From positions 21,204,001 through 21,268,000 of the forward strand of contig OY727097.1 in NCBI GenBank assembly GCA_963402885.1: a stretch of DNA of 64,000 nt. The letters run 5' to 3'. The number at the start of each line of letters is the position of its first letter. Position 1 is the stretch's first letter. The DNA comes from Antedon bifida. Lineage: Eukaryota > Echinodermata > Crinoidea > Comatulida > Antedonidae. A program made the translations under genes and the position numbers. Under the pieces are notes generated by a model. The model saw only the letters and a program-made list of their open reading frames with translations, ran no database searches and was not told the DNA's origin. Of this stretch, positions 37,671 through 49,600 are shown piece by piece.

Positions 37671-39311
37671 TTACTAGGGAGGATTTAACATCTATCCCCC
37701 AAGTTGAGTCCTGTAAACACACACCTATTCCTGATATTACTGTTGATCCAAACGGTATTGAAAAATCACTCAAAGGACTCATACCAAATAAAGCTCCAGG
37801 GCCTGATGGAATACATCCACGTATCTTAAAGGAATTAGCCACTGAACTAGCCCCTATTTTATCAATAATCTACCAATGCTCACTAGACACTTGTCAACTA
37901 CCCAATGATTGGACATTAGCAAACATCACCCCGATTTTCAAAAAGGGGGAGAGAACTAAACCAAGCAATTATAGGCCAGTATCACTTATTTCGGTGTGCT
38001 GTAAGTTACTTGAACACGTGGTCCACTCTAACATTATGGACTATTTTGATAAACACCATACTCTCTCCGATCAACAACACGGATTTAGAAGCAAGCATTC
38101 GTGTGAAACGCAACTTATTCAAACTATACATGATCTCACCTTTGCACAAAATAGCAAACACCAGACCGATGTTGTAGTGATGGACTTCTCAAAGGCGTTT
38201 GATGTAGTAGCACATCAGCGTTTACTTCTTAAATTATCACATTATGGGATCTGCGGCAAACTAAATCATTGGATTTCTGCATTTCTTACAAACCGATCAC
38301 AGCGAGTAATTGTAGGCGGCGAGCACTCCAAATGGGCCAAGGTTTTGTCTGGAGTACCACAAGGGACGGTCTTAGGCCCGCTCTTATTCCTCGTCTATAT
38401 AAACGACCTACCAAATGGAATAATCTGTACCACCCGTTTATTCGCGGACGACTGCGTCTTGTATAACACAATTAAAACCAAAAATGATTCAAAATTATTA
38501 CAGCAAGATCTCGACACTCTGTCAATATGGCAGAGAAAATGGCAGATGTCATTCAATGTAAACAAATGCTATCTCCTCAGAATTGCGGCATCAAAAAACC
38601 CAATCACCAATCAATACAGTCTCGGAAATTCGATCTTGCAAGAGACTCACACCTATTTAGGTGTTGACATTGCTCACAATCTGAAATGGAACACACACAT
38701 TAACAGAATAGTTAGCACAGCCAACAAAACTCTCGGTTTTGTTCGTCGAAACCTAAGTTTCTGTAATAAGGACACCAAAGCAACTGCATACACTGCACTG
38801 GTAAGGCCAACCTTGGAATATTGTTCTGGGGTTTGGGACCCCTTTACCACTGAACTCATACAAAAAATTGGTAAAATTCAACGGCGAGCAGCCAGAATGG
38901 TCCATAACAACTATGACTGGCAACAGAGTGTAACAGAACTAATGAAAGATCTGAATTGGGAACCACTTTCCTTAAGGCGAAAAACATCACGTCTTGTTAC
39001 TTTACATAAAGCCATGGGGGGCCATCTGGCTCTGCCACTCCATTCTTATCTGGCGCCGGCTCAAAGGCAAACCCGTCGATCTTCAACCAGCAAATCATTT
39101 ATCCAACACCAAACACGCACTGATACTTACAAGTTCTCATATGTGACGAGAACAACTAGGGACTGGAACAAACTACCTCCAAATATACAGAACATTGTAG
39201 AAACTGAATCTTTCAAGGAAGCATTAAAGGAACACTTAAAAAACATATCACCTGAAACCAGAGACTAAATAACAAAGACCCCGCATGCGCACAAACCCTG
39301 CTTGTTTTGAT

Positions 39312-39665
39312 CCTTAAAGATGTATTGTCCCCCAAAATCATGAAAAATAAAGATTTTTAAAATCGGACTTTGAATAGGCCATTTTGCAGTTTTAATGAAG
39401 TTGTTCACTTCCATAAGAAAAAAAACAGGGGAAAAAATTATGTCACCTATAAAAAGACAAAATAAACAGTTAAATTACCCAAAAACTCATTGTCTTCCAG
39501 ACAATTTGACCATTTTTTGCTTTAAATTACATTTTTCTCAGGTAAATAAATTTCTTCAGACCCAATTTTTTGTGAGAGTGAATAACTATTATGTGACATT
39601 AAAATAACATATTAAAAAAAAAAATTAAAACAATATTTTTTTAGGGGGACAATATATCTTTAAGG
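39312..39665 (+). mobile_element. 354-bp MITE, CCTTAAAG family, inside the LINE 3' UTR
   Basis: Terminal inverted repeats of 22 bp: CCTTAAAGATGTATTGTCCC at left and the inverse of CCTTAAAGATATATTGTCCC at right, with one mismatch. The flanks GAT and ATC make the exact target duplication hard to define. There is no open frame. Related copies are at 27585-27894 (reversed), 52735-52960 (reversed) and 10560-10795. It must be younger than the LINE it interrupts. Confidence 0.85.
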
Positions 39666-39696
39666 ATCGTTAAGCAGTAACCGAAAGAAGAAGAAG

Positions 39697-39732
39697 ATAA
39701 ATGTGAACTGAAGGCAGAAGAGGCGTTCCATA
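39697..39732. repeat. Right arm of inverted repeat around the LINE
   Basis: Inverse of 37464-37500. It begins directly after the (GAA)n end of the LINE. Confidence 0.85.
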
Positions 39733-39879
39733 AGAGAGAGCATCCAGCATGTGATTGATTGGTTGTGGTTGTTGCTAGCTAGCGACAAAAATACCAAACA
39801 ATCAATATTGTAGCATGTGCCCCCAGTAAACTGTTTCTTTTCTTCCCTAATAATATTATGAGGCTATAAATTTCCAAAA

Positions 39880-40030
39880 TAAGCTAGGCCTACCCTGCTG
39901 GACCAGTGCCAGGTAGGTAGGTACCTAGCCTAGGATAGACCTAGCCTACTAGTCTAAATAGGCCTAGGCTATATAGCCTAGGCTAGGCTAGACTAGGCCT
40001 AGCTAGTTAGGTAGGCTAGGTTGGTTCCAT
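39880..40030. repeat. AGGCCTAG-rich cluster
   Basis: A dense run of TAGGCCTA, CCTAGGCTA and GGTAGGTAGG words, far denser than elsewhere in the window. Similar clusters lie at 270-360 and 49380-49500. No coding signal. Confidence 0.7.
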
Positions 40031-40748
40031 ACTTTATTGGGGCCGAGTTGACTTGAGAATGAGACTGAGTTGACTTAAGGCCCAGGCCTACATAGTTGAC
40101 ACGGGGCCTTCATGACTTAACGGTTCCAGTCAATGCTTATACACTTTATACATTTATTTAGACAGTAAATAAAACAAATGTTTCTAATTTTTTTTACAAG
40201 GATACAGTGATGCAGGTTAATCTTTTAAGAACATTTTACAGTAGGCCTAACTATATTCGTTATTTACACTAGGCCTACCAGCTTTAACATTTTTTTGATT
40301 ATTAGAGGGTTAAGTTAGGTTTAGTTATTTAGGAACAACTTTTATATTAAGAACAAATTTATTTTATATTTAGTAGGAACAAATATTTATGAAATACAGT
40401 ACGAGGTTGGCCAATCACAATACAGTTGACATCTGTTCTCTAACGGCAAGTGTCTTCCAGGACTAGCCATGTTTATGCACAATTTGAACGATCCCTAGTA
40501 CTCGTACTAGTCATCCACACACAAATAGTAATACTTCTGTTGGTTGTTGTCTTATCTTAGAACATTCTGATACCTGATTGGTCAGCTGTTCCAAATATTG
40601 CCACTGTGTAATGGTAAAGTCAACTAAATCTCACTTTTAAGCTTAATAACTTATTTAAAGATTTGTTCTTGGATATATTGTTAACATTGATAGATCCTTC
40701 ATTTGTATATAAAGAAATTTAAATTCTATCATGTTAATATTAGTTAAC

Positions 40749-40850
40749 ATTAACAAGGCCATATACGTGGCTGCAGTCGCGTGCTCAAGTTAATGTTTAC
40801 CGACCAGCCGACCGACATAGTGAGCTGTAGAGTGCAAAAATACACCATAG
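40749..40850 (+). repeat. Dispersed repeat with CCGA run, copy 2
   Basis: Matches 16697-16806 ('ggctgcagtcgcgtgctcaa', 'tgtttaccgaccagccgacc', 'agctgtagagt'). It ends about 80 bases before the first supported exon of the CAP-Gly gene. Confidence 0.7.
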
Positions 40851-40977
40851 GCTACTTTACACAGTGACAATATGTTTTGAAATTCATATTTCATATATTC
40901 CTTTATTGTATTGTTCTGATATTGTAGACATCACAAGTAAACCAGCCAGCCAGATATATCTAGGCCCAAGGCCTAAT

Positions 40978-43900
40978 ATGGTACTCTTCATAAACATCAA
41001 TGTTGGTCAAAATGTACAGGTTTTACATAAAGGCAGAATACTTGCTGGAACTGTCAAGTTCAAAGGTAGCCTAGCTAATGTAAGAGGTGATTGGGTTGGA
41101 ATAGACCTGGAAGAACCACTTGGTAAACATTGCGGAATATTTAAAGGCCGCCAGTACTTCACTTGTCGTGATAAGCATGGTATTTTTGTTCATCCATCAT
41201 GTGTTAGATTTAGCATTACCCGCAGGTGGTAAGTAGAATTTATAAGTTTGTTTGTATTTAATTTTTTTTCAGCCAAAAAGAATTATTTAGAAACATCCAG
41301 CAAATGTGTAGACTTATTATTTAGTAAATGTACTGTACCAGCAAATGGAAATATTGTAACTCACATTCATCTATTTTATTTACTTATTTTATACCAATTT
41401 GTATTAATATTGTTACACTGTATAATATTAGGATTGTTATGTATAAATTAAACAAAAATAGAAATATTGAGGGAAAGAAGCATTTTGTTCAAGGGCTTCT
41501 ATACTATTAACTGCGTAGCACAGCAATTGGACCTCCCGTCACACTTTTGCTTTTCAGATCTGAAAGATTATGTTTATCTACAAAACGTTGATCTAGGTAG
41601 AATTTACAGTTTTTACTCTCTATGTGTGAAATCAATTACAGCAGGAGATGATTGCACACTGCATAGTTCACGGGAGGTCTTGTGTTATTCAATTAGAAGC
41701 GTTCTTATATAGACATTCGGTTTGTTTTTAGGAGAGCCCTGCGTCATCAAAACTAAGCGCTCACTTGCACTTTGCAATTTCTAGTATACTAAATGTAAAC
41801 CTTTAATATTCTTGTTTTCAGTTTGTTTAACAGCTATCGAACTGTGAGTCCAACCTCAATTGTAGATGAAACACTGTTTCAAAAGAGAAGTAAGTATAAT
41901 TGCATTCAAATTATTTAATTTACCTACAGTTTTGAAGGAAACCGATATAAGACCCCCTCTAGCATACAAACAAATTATATCGCTACATGTTTTGTGTATT
42001 TTTTTAGAATCACATACCAGAAGTAAAACAGTACCAACATCAATTTCTGATTCATACCTGGTAACAGCTTCAGATGGATTTGATGGTATGTATTACTGTA
42101 TGTAATGCAATTGAACAGAATGAAATTCATTGAAATTGTTATTACTAAAGCTCTGTCTACACTGTCAAACTTTATGTACAATAAAAAAATGTGATGTGCA
42201 TTCATGGGTATGATGTTGTCATATTACTACCATATTTGAGCACATCACACTTTTTTTTGTCAAACTAGTTTGTAGATAGAGCTTTAAATAATGTATGTTT
42301 TGTAATGCAATAAATTGTTGCTGTGTATCTCTAATGCTTGTCAACCTGAGATTGTATAACTTGGTCAGAAGATTGACCTCTAACTGTAGATGTACAAGAA
42401 ACTTTGTTATATGATGTTAGAGTCGCGCAGCGTAAGTTACTCACGATTTTCTGAAATTGTGTCGCTGCTCATAAATTTTGAGCAAAAAATTATTTTTCAA
42501 TGAAACTTTACAATAGTGTATTTCATAATATGGAGCAACTTTTGACATGATAAAAATGGCGTGCTACGCAAAAAAATTATGCGAGTACTCTGGGGCGGAT
42601 CCAGGGGGGGTCCCCCCCCCCATTTTATTCGTGTGAAATATTTGTGTGTATATTAGTATGCACAGAGTAGGCTACACTAACCCCAAAAATAAAAACAGAA
42701 ATTTATCACAATACGCGCGATGTTAAGTTACGGCGGCCGATCAAAGAGCATCGTGAGAGGTGGTGACGCGCGCGTGATGATCTCTACTTAAACTTCTAAA
42801 AATAGATCGTTTCACATACTACAGAGGGCGCATGTAAACTTTTTTTTTGAGCCAGAATAACAGTATTCTGGAGTGAGGGTATGGGTTACCTCTACCTCTC
42901 TAGGCCCCCGAGACGCACACTGGGTTAACAAATGTATTGTAAATAATGTTAAATGTTCGTGGTGGTAATACACTACTTGAAAACTTATAAAGTTTTACCG
43001 TATACTTTACGACGGGTATTGTCTGAATTCTTAATTTTGTGTTTATCAAATTAGAAACGGAAAAACTTCTCATTAAATCAAATAAATTCAGTAATCAACA
43101 TGAAAACAATGTTGAATGATAAAAGATTACATGCATCATCAATTGATAATAATAATGAATTATTATCATTTATGACCGTATCGGAAGTACGTTCATCTGG
43201 GACTTCCCCCGACGTTTGCATTGAACGCAACAAAAAAAAGATGTTAGTCGCCACGTGCTTAGGCTTTGCTCACTTTGCTGTTTGCTAGCTAGCGCGCTAA
43301 TAAAGTGTCATTTCCGGCGAACTAGAAAGGTGCCATTTATCATGGATTTTGAGTGCGAGAGTACCATTTCCAGCCATCTAAGTGCATCTCACTTTTTCGT
43401 GTCTAAAATTTTTTAAATTTTCATTAATGTTATTATTTAGATCATTATCTTCTAAAATTGATATCTTTGTTACATTTGATGACGTCCTCAAATTAAAGCC
43501 CCCTTCCCTACGTTTTTTAGATCTAATTTAAGATCACAAACTATATTTAATGTAAAAATAATACTATATGGTCCTATTGCGATAACTTTTTTCGTCTTTA
43601 AACGGTTAAAAATGTGAAAAATAAGTCGATTATAATAATTATAGCGGCCCGCTATAAATCCCAAAATGCATTGCGCGCGGATTGATATTTTTGTTTTTCA
43701 CCTGTAATTCGCCCACTTTTCGATCGATCGTGAGGCCAAAACAAATGGAAGACTCCTAACTTTTCAGCGAAAATACCGGGTTTTCCCCAATTTGTATCAA
43801 CGGAGTCTGGCAAAAATAGAAAGACAATTAATGCAGCAACTATACAACGTCAGGCTAGGTATATAGCTAGCGTACGATGTTCGTACGTTACCGATGTTTA

Positions 43901-45620
43901 CCAGCTAGGCCTACAAAACTAAGCCTAGCTAGGCTAGGCCTAAGACCGTCCACGAGAGGTCGATCGCCGCGAGCTACTTAGGTAGTGCATTGTTTCTCAC
44001 TTTTTATCATAATTTACCATAAAACGTACATTTAAGACAAGGAATGACATGGTTTAATGTTTTTAAAGTGATATATATGTATTATTTTCCAAAAAACGTC
44101 CAAAATTGCAGGGAAGGGGTCTTTAAAAGTACCATTTCCGGCCATCTAAGTGTGTCCTGTAACAAAATTCGCTTCTCGTGGGGGGGGGGGGGGGGAGAGA
44201 GGGGGGTCATGTGACTCCCCCTCTCAAAAATGTTCCCCTGAGTTCTCGTATGTGAAATTTCAAAATGCGCAATTTCTAATCAATTTTGCATACATTTCAG
44301 GTCATTTTGAGCATTTCAAAATTTTCTAAATTGTTTGCGATTTGCGCACGCACTTGTGCACACAGCTCATACAAAGCTTAGAAAAATGGTTTTTGCAATT
44401 GATTTTTGTTTTTCATAGCACCTGTAGTAGATTTCATTCATTTTGATGAACTTTAATTGCAAAATAACGATGCACATGCATGTTAAACTTTAATAATCGT
44501 GTGCTAAAGAATAGATAATTTAATGAAATTTGTGCAAAAATATACCTATTTTTAATCAGTTATAGCTCCTCAGGATGGTTGGTTACCCCAATTTTTAAAA
44601 ATGTATTATGGGAGCTGATGAGTTGTAGATATCAATTCATGTAAAATTTGTACCTACCGGATGTTCTAACCATATGGCCACTCGAATTTTAAAAATAGAA
44701 TTTTTTCCGCTTTATTCCTAGTTAATTAATATAGAGCGCATTGCACTTATCCCATTTTGCCCTAGATTTTAATATGTTCTTTCTAAATTCTATATAGTAT
44801 ATTTCAATCTGTTATAGCTCCTCAGAATAAAAAGTTATCCGCATGATTAAAGCTTATTATGGAAGCTGTTGAATTGTAGATATGAATTCCTATAAAAATG
44901 TTGTCTATCCGATGTCATGACGTCATTATATGGCCAGTTGAAGTCAAAAAGTCATCTCTTTCGTAAACATTCATTGCATTTAAAATCTTCTAAAATTGAT
45001 ATCTTTGTTACATTTTGATGATGTCCTCAAGTTAAAAATTTGATTGGATGGGTCTCGTCATCTTTAATACACTGTATATAACAAAGAGTATTCCGTAATT
45101 ACTGTTACACAAAATAGGTACAATTCAACACTGTACTAAACATATCTAAGTCATGTCATACGATGGCATAATAATTGTTGGCGTTCATATTTTAATGTGG
45201 TGCATGTTGCGTTTGCGCGGATAACCCGAACTCGTCAAAGTGACGAATTCAAATCTAGTATGTTTTTGTTTCATTCAAGATTTAAAACGTTCTTGGGATG
45301 GTCGTATGGAGTCAAACACTTGGAGCAGTGCATCAAGCTACAGTGATAACACAAACACTGGCTCATTAAGCCCATCACGGACATTCAACTTGCGTCACTC
45401 TGTTAGTGGCACAAGGAAAGCTGCCACCATGAGGCCAAAAACAGCTGTGAGATCATTGTCGTATACAAGCATACCGATCCATGCAGAATATGATGAGGAG
45501 GTAATGGAATTTATTACTACTCCCACGATTCCTAAATCTCATATGCCAATGGATGTTTTAGCACGTCAAGATAAAAGAGGCTGGGATAGACTTCATAAGC
45601 CTCGAGAGTGGACAATTTAA
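40978..45620 (+). CDS. CAP-Gly domain protein (four exons, 5' end uncertain)
   Basis: Exons: 40978-41228, 41822-41889, 42008-42085, 45280-45620; 738 nt, 245 residues; all GT-AG with consistent phase. Residues about 6-78 form a CAP-Gly domain, a microtubule plus-end/EB- and tubulin-tail-binding fold: VGQNVQVLHKGRILAGTVKF, GDWVGIDLEEPLGKHCGIFK, GRQYF and KHGIFVHPSCVRF. The usual GKNDG signature reads GKHCG (residues 49-53). The remainder is Ser/Thr-rich with no other domain; it ends RQDKRGWDRLHKPREWTI. A good acceptor at 40926-40927 precedes the ATG and the frame is open through it, so translation may begin in an upstream exon. The donor of exon 1 has a 3-nt alternative (41225 or 41228). I cannot name the orthologue. 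Confidence 0.82.
42146..42286. mobile_element. 141-bp MITE in intron 3 of the CAP-Gly gene
   Basis: Ends are inverted: TAAAGCTCTGTCTACA at left and TAAAGCTCTATCTACA read from the right. A second inner inverted pair GTGATGTGC/GCACATCAC makes most of it one stem. TA at the ends may be the target site. No coding capacity. Confidence 0.85.
43497..44122. mobile_element. 626-bp TTAA-flanked non-autonomous element, copy A
   Basis: Terminal inverted repeats AGCCCCCTTCCCTAC and AGACCCCTTCCCTGC (from the right), both directly flanked by TTAA (43493-43496 and 44123-44126). TTAA duplication is the mark of piggyBac-type transposition. The interior has no long frame and holds 'gcgcgcggattgatatt', 'cgatcgatcgtgaggcc' and an AGGCCTA patch. 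Copy B at 50667-51292 has exactly the same length and differs at about six positions by eye, so both are recent. Confidence 0.85.
44128..45033. repeat. Intron 3 of the CAP-Gly gene: G-run and ~250-bp internal repeats
   Basis: A run of about 18 G lies near 44180. 'gttatagctcctcag' appears at about 44563 and again at about 44811, followed both times by 'tattatgg.agctg..ga.ttgtagata', giving a degenerate repeat of about 250 bp. 'ttctaaaattgatatctttg' at about 44989 also occurs at 43451 before copy A. 'gtaccatttccggccatcta' at 44128 mirrors 43360. The TTAA element thus sits inside an older repeat. Confidence 0.6.
45045..45262 (+). repeat. SINE-like dispersed repeat, copy 2
   Basis: Matches 1490-1700 ('acactgtatataacaaagag', 'catgttgcgtttgcg', 'ggataacccgaactcgtcaa', 'ttcaaatctagt'). 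It ends 18 bases before the last exon of the CAP-Gly gene, so the repeat provides part of the branch-point and acceptor neighbourhood. Confidence 0.6.
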
Positions 45621-45958
45621 GAGCAGTTTTGGCATCAGGAAGTGTCGTTTAAATGTTTTTAGTTGCCTTTTGTGACAGTTTCTACCCGAAAGTCAAGCAA
45701 GAATATGCACTGTAATATATTACATTAATTATGCAATACTGAAATACAAATTATTACTTTAAATATTAAATTATTTTTCATCTGTTTGATTGCAAGAGGT
45801 TTTTAAAATTTTCTGAGGGCAGGTAATTCCTAGTTGGTCATTACATGTTGGGAAAGGCTAATTTATAGATATTATAGTACTGTATCCCAGAATTAATATT
45901 GGAGGTTAAAACAATAATGATATGTAACATGTTCATTTTTTCAATACTTTTTTACTAC

Positions 45959-45964
45959 AATAAA
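45959..45964 (+). promoter_or_regulatory. Possible polyadenylation signal of the CAP-Gly gene
   Basis: AATAAA, 339 bases after the stop codon. Further AATAAA words lie at about 46180 and 46320, so the exact 3' end is open. Confidence 0.4.
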
Positions 45965-46484
45965 TACTAATTAGACATTAGTTTGAATTTTGTTCCCATG
46001 TTAATATATTGTGACAGTGTGCATCCAGGCCCCTCTGTAATGGAGTACAGTACATATGAAGGACCGACAGTGTAAACTGTTTAAAAAAAAAGTAATAAAT
46101 TGTATACAGGAAATAGTCCTAATGTATTAGCAAATTATATGTAAAACTGTAAAATAAGTAACTATAGTTTAACTCTAAAAATAAATGTTTTTATGTCAAT
46201 TATAATTGTTTTCTGTTTATTTCACAAAGTACTGTATATAGTTTAATTCAACTACAGTATATTCAACAGCATTGATACAATTAAAATAAACAAATTCTGT
46301 AATGAGGTGATTCCTTTGAACAATAAATTGTTCTCTATCCTTGTATACTCTGGTGAGGCAATGGTTGAGGGACAGGAAATTAAACACTTGGTGGTGTAAA
46401 CTCTTTAGGATTGTTATACAAGAAGTATATTGAGTTTCATCTTAGCCCTCCATTGTAAATTTCCTATTAGTTCTCAACTGTGGC

Positions 46485-46490
46485 TTTATT
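46485..46490 (-). promoter_or_regulatory. Possible polyadenylation signal of MED4
   Basis: TTTATT on the plus strand (AATAAA on minus), 188 bases after the MED4 stop codon. Confidence 0.4.
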
Positions 46491-46677
46491 AACATGTAGG
46501 GCCTACTGTAGGACCTATCACTACGACGCCAGCCCTCACTCAGTTGACTGCTACCCATGTGGACGTTTTATCTCTTTCATATAGGGAATACTTTGTTATA
46601 ACTTGTACTGACCCATTATCTGTACTTTAATTCCCTAATATTACAATGTATTGCCACATTATAGCCTATGTATAAAA

Positions 46678-49600
46678 TCAGGGACTATCACTGGAGCTAC
46701 TGCTTGTTGAATCAGTTGACATTATCTCAACATCTTCTTCATTTTCCTTGTTTTGCCCTGATGATAGCTGTAATGGCATATTAGGGGATGTAATGGATGA
46801 CTCGATGTTCATGCTAACTTTGACCTCACAAGATGGCTGCCATGTTGATCCTGATAATCCATCTATAAAAACAATAAAAATAAACCTCCGTCATTATGGT
46901 ACCATGATGCAGAGCTGATTGAATGTTGAATGATTTCAATCATAATCTCATTTGGTCAAATATACCTGCACATTGTACAGTATTTTGAATGGGAAACATT
47001 GTTTACTGTTAGCCAGCTGACATTATTATTGTATTAAGGAAGAAATTACAGAGAGTTCTACATTTTTCTATTGCATACTGCATAACTGTTTTTGTTGTTA
47101 TTCTCCCCATTTCATCCCATAGTATTGAAGTGACCCAACTGGTATGGCTGATAGCCCAGCGCAAGGGTAACACCTTACTCTATCCAAAAGTAGCACTGGG
47201 TTCTTTAAAGTGAACCTGTGCAAATTATATATTTTTCTAAGCTTCTCAGCAACCTGAATCTGAGATTATACAGATTGTTAGGTTATCAGTATCATTTGGT
47301 AATGCATATTTAAAAATAAAAAAAAAATTTCGGAAAAATATTACAGCCATAACTTACCACCACCTCCTTGACTATCTCCAGGCAGTATTGGTAGATTACT
47401 TAGCCTGCCGAGTGCACCCATCCTCATTTCTAGATCTCTAGGATAAGGTCTGCGAGGATCTCCTGTTAATTAAACAAATTTAAATACTCCTTTTTGAAAT
47501 TCAAGTATGTTTTGTTAACTATACAGTAACAATTGTAGCTATATTGTTCATGTCATGTCATAAACTACTGTATAATGCAAAATATATTAAGAATGCATGT
47601 TACTCCAATGCTACTGTATATACCAACTTTACTTGAAACGTTTGGTGCTTAATTACCTTGTGACCAGGTAGAGGGCGCTGCAACAGCATTGGTGGCGCTT
47701 ATTCTGTGGGCATACTTGATGAGTTCTTCAGAGGATATTGAACCTTTGCTTGCCTGATCAATGGCATCAAGTTTCTGTTTTGCTTGATAGATTGCAGTTG
47801 CCTACAATTATAAAGTGTTCAAGCAATTAGTCAGTGCCTGCGTCATGCCTAGGGCAGCCACAGTAAGAGTGAAGCATTTGGCTCTGAAGATTATAATGAG
47901 GAAATTGGCTTACAGGGCATCTTCTCCACATATATTTTGAATTTGAATAAATTGTTATTATTGTTATTATTGTTAAAAATTGTTAAAATGTTAGAAATAA
48001 CATATAAATACGGTACTAGGATGTGTTCTGCTTCCTTCAGATGCTTCTGAAGATTTTTAACATCACAGTCTCTACGATCAACTTCCTCTTGTAATGATTC
48101 CATCTCTTTACGTTTCTCTCTTTGTTGTTCTGTTTTCTTCAATGTTGTTTCAATCTCCTCATTTTTCTTCATTAACATTTCCATTATCTATTTTTATGAA
48201 GTAAAAAAAAACAAAATAAAAAATAGTACATACATAAATTACTGGTACTTCATTTTAAACTAATCAAGCAGTTCCTTCTCACTCTTTTTGTCGTTCCCAT
48301 TTAAAAGGGTAACTCTAAACCATGCTCAACTATGAAAAAAGGTCCATGCTATGCAGTGAATGATGATACATGTAAATAAATTATAAATTTAGTATGAGTA
48401 TAAATGAAAAAGTTGTAGGAATTTGTGGGAGTAAAAAAAACATATAGTATTAAATAACTATTACTAGGCCTAGGTACAATGTGTAACACAGATTTAAGAA
48501 AAAATGATTATATCTACTATTTAAACAAACTAAAAATACTCACCTGAGGATCATCATTAAGAGGTTTTTGACGAGCTGCAGAGGTTGCATCAAAAAGTTC
48601 TCTAAAAAAATTCAAAATTCAACAAACTGTCTGTTAGTGTTACATTTATTTATTATTAATTGTTATTTTTAAGAATTGTGATTAGCCACTTGACAGAAAA
48701 AACATCGGATACTTTATTTATGGAAGCATGGTGGCGAATGAATGTTAGGCCTAGTACTAGAAAAGGATAGTAGTAGGTAGCCTAGGGTAACGGGACGATT
48801 CGGCCCTGAGACGATTCGGCCTGGGACGATTCGGCCCTGGGACGATTCGGCCCGGGACGATTCGGCCCTGAGACGATTCGGCACACTTACATTTATCGGC
48901 TTTGATATGCATTTATAAGCATAAAATAAGCTTTTCTCCCCAAACTTTATTTTCAGAGAGACTATGGGGTAGCACTACTAGGGATAAAGATGCAATAAAG
49001 CAAACATTTTGAAAACATTGTCGAAAATAATCATTTTTTAGTCACGCGAACGATGTAAACAAGTTACGCCCTCTGTTGGCCGCTTGGCGAATGCACGAAA
49101 TAAACAAGGTTTTCAAAGTAATAAATTGAATATAAAATTACGTTTTTTTAGTAATTTATTATATATATTATATCAACTTTGTCAATATCAATAAAATACG
49201 GATTGTTAAACACCTTTAAAAACTTGATAAATAAAAAAAAAATGAATATGAATTTGGTCTAAAGTGAGACGTTTCGGCCCACAAAGTGGGATGTTTCGGC
49301 CCAAAAGTGGGCCGAATCGTCCCACCAAAAGTGGGCCGAATAGTCCTGGGCCGAATCGTCTCAGGGCCGAATCGTCCCTGAACCGTAGCCTAGGCCTACT
49401 GTGTAGTTAGGCCTAGTAGTAGTAGCAGCCAAGGCCTCTATCTAGCCTAGTCTAGCTAGGCCTACTCTAGAGGCCTAAAACCTAGTAGTACTAGTAGCCT
49501 AGTGCGGGGAACAGACGATCGGGACCACGGACGATCGGGCCCAGAAAACGTGGTCCCGATCGTCTTTAGCGTTGGGCCCGATCGTCATACCAGTTGGGCC

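Larger units (their letters stand above)
37403..39268 (+). mobile_element. 5'-truncated CR1/Jockey-like LINE with intact reverse transcriptase frame
   Basis: A single 621-codon frame. From about residue 92 it is a LINE ORF2: APGPDGIHPRILKE, ITPIFKKGERTKPSNYRPVS, QQHGFRSKHSCETQL, VVVMDFSKAFDVVAH (motif A), SGVPQGTVLGPLLFLVYIND (motif B), RLFADDCVLY (catalytic FADD, residues 347-350), YLGVDIAHNLKWNTHI, and a C-terminal region to KEHLKNIS. The endonuclease is absent. The first 90 or so codons are not LINE: they come from a 21-bp tandem repeat, whose length keeps the frame open. The long uninterrupted frame suggests a fairly young insertion. The 3' UTR is split by a MITE (39312-39665), and its end 'gcagtaaccgaaagaagaag' follows. 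Confidence 0.9.

Noticed and set aside
37388-37842. Minus-strand frames with VLHDDWC and YCMTIGV repeats
   Set aside because: Antisense readings of the 21-bp array and the LINE.
43055-43186. Possible 132-nt cassette exon in intron 3 of the CAP-Gly gene (acceptor ttag, donor gtacgt)
   Set aside because: In the required phase 1 it contains a stop codon; the flanking exons join cleanly without it.
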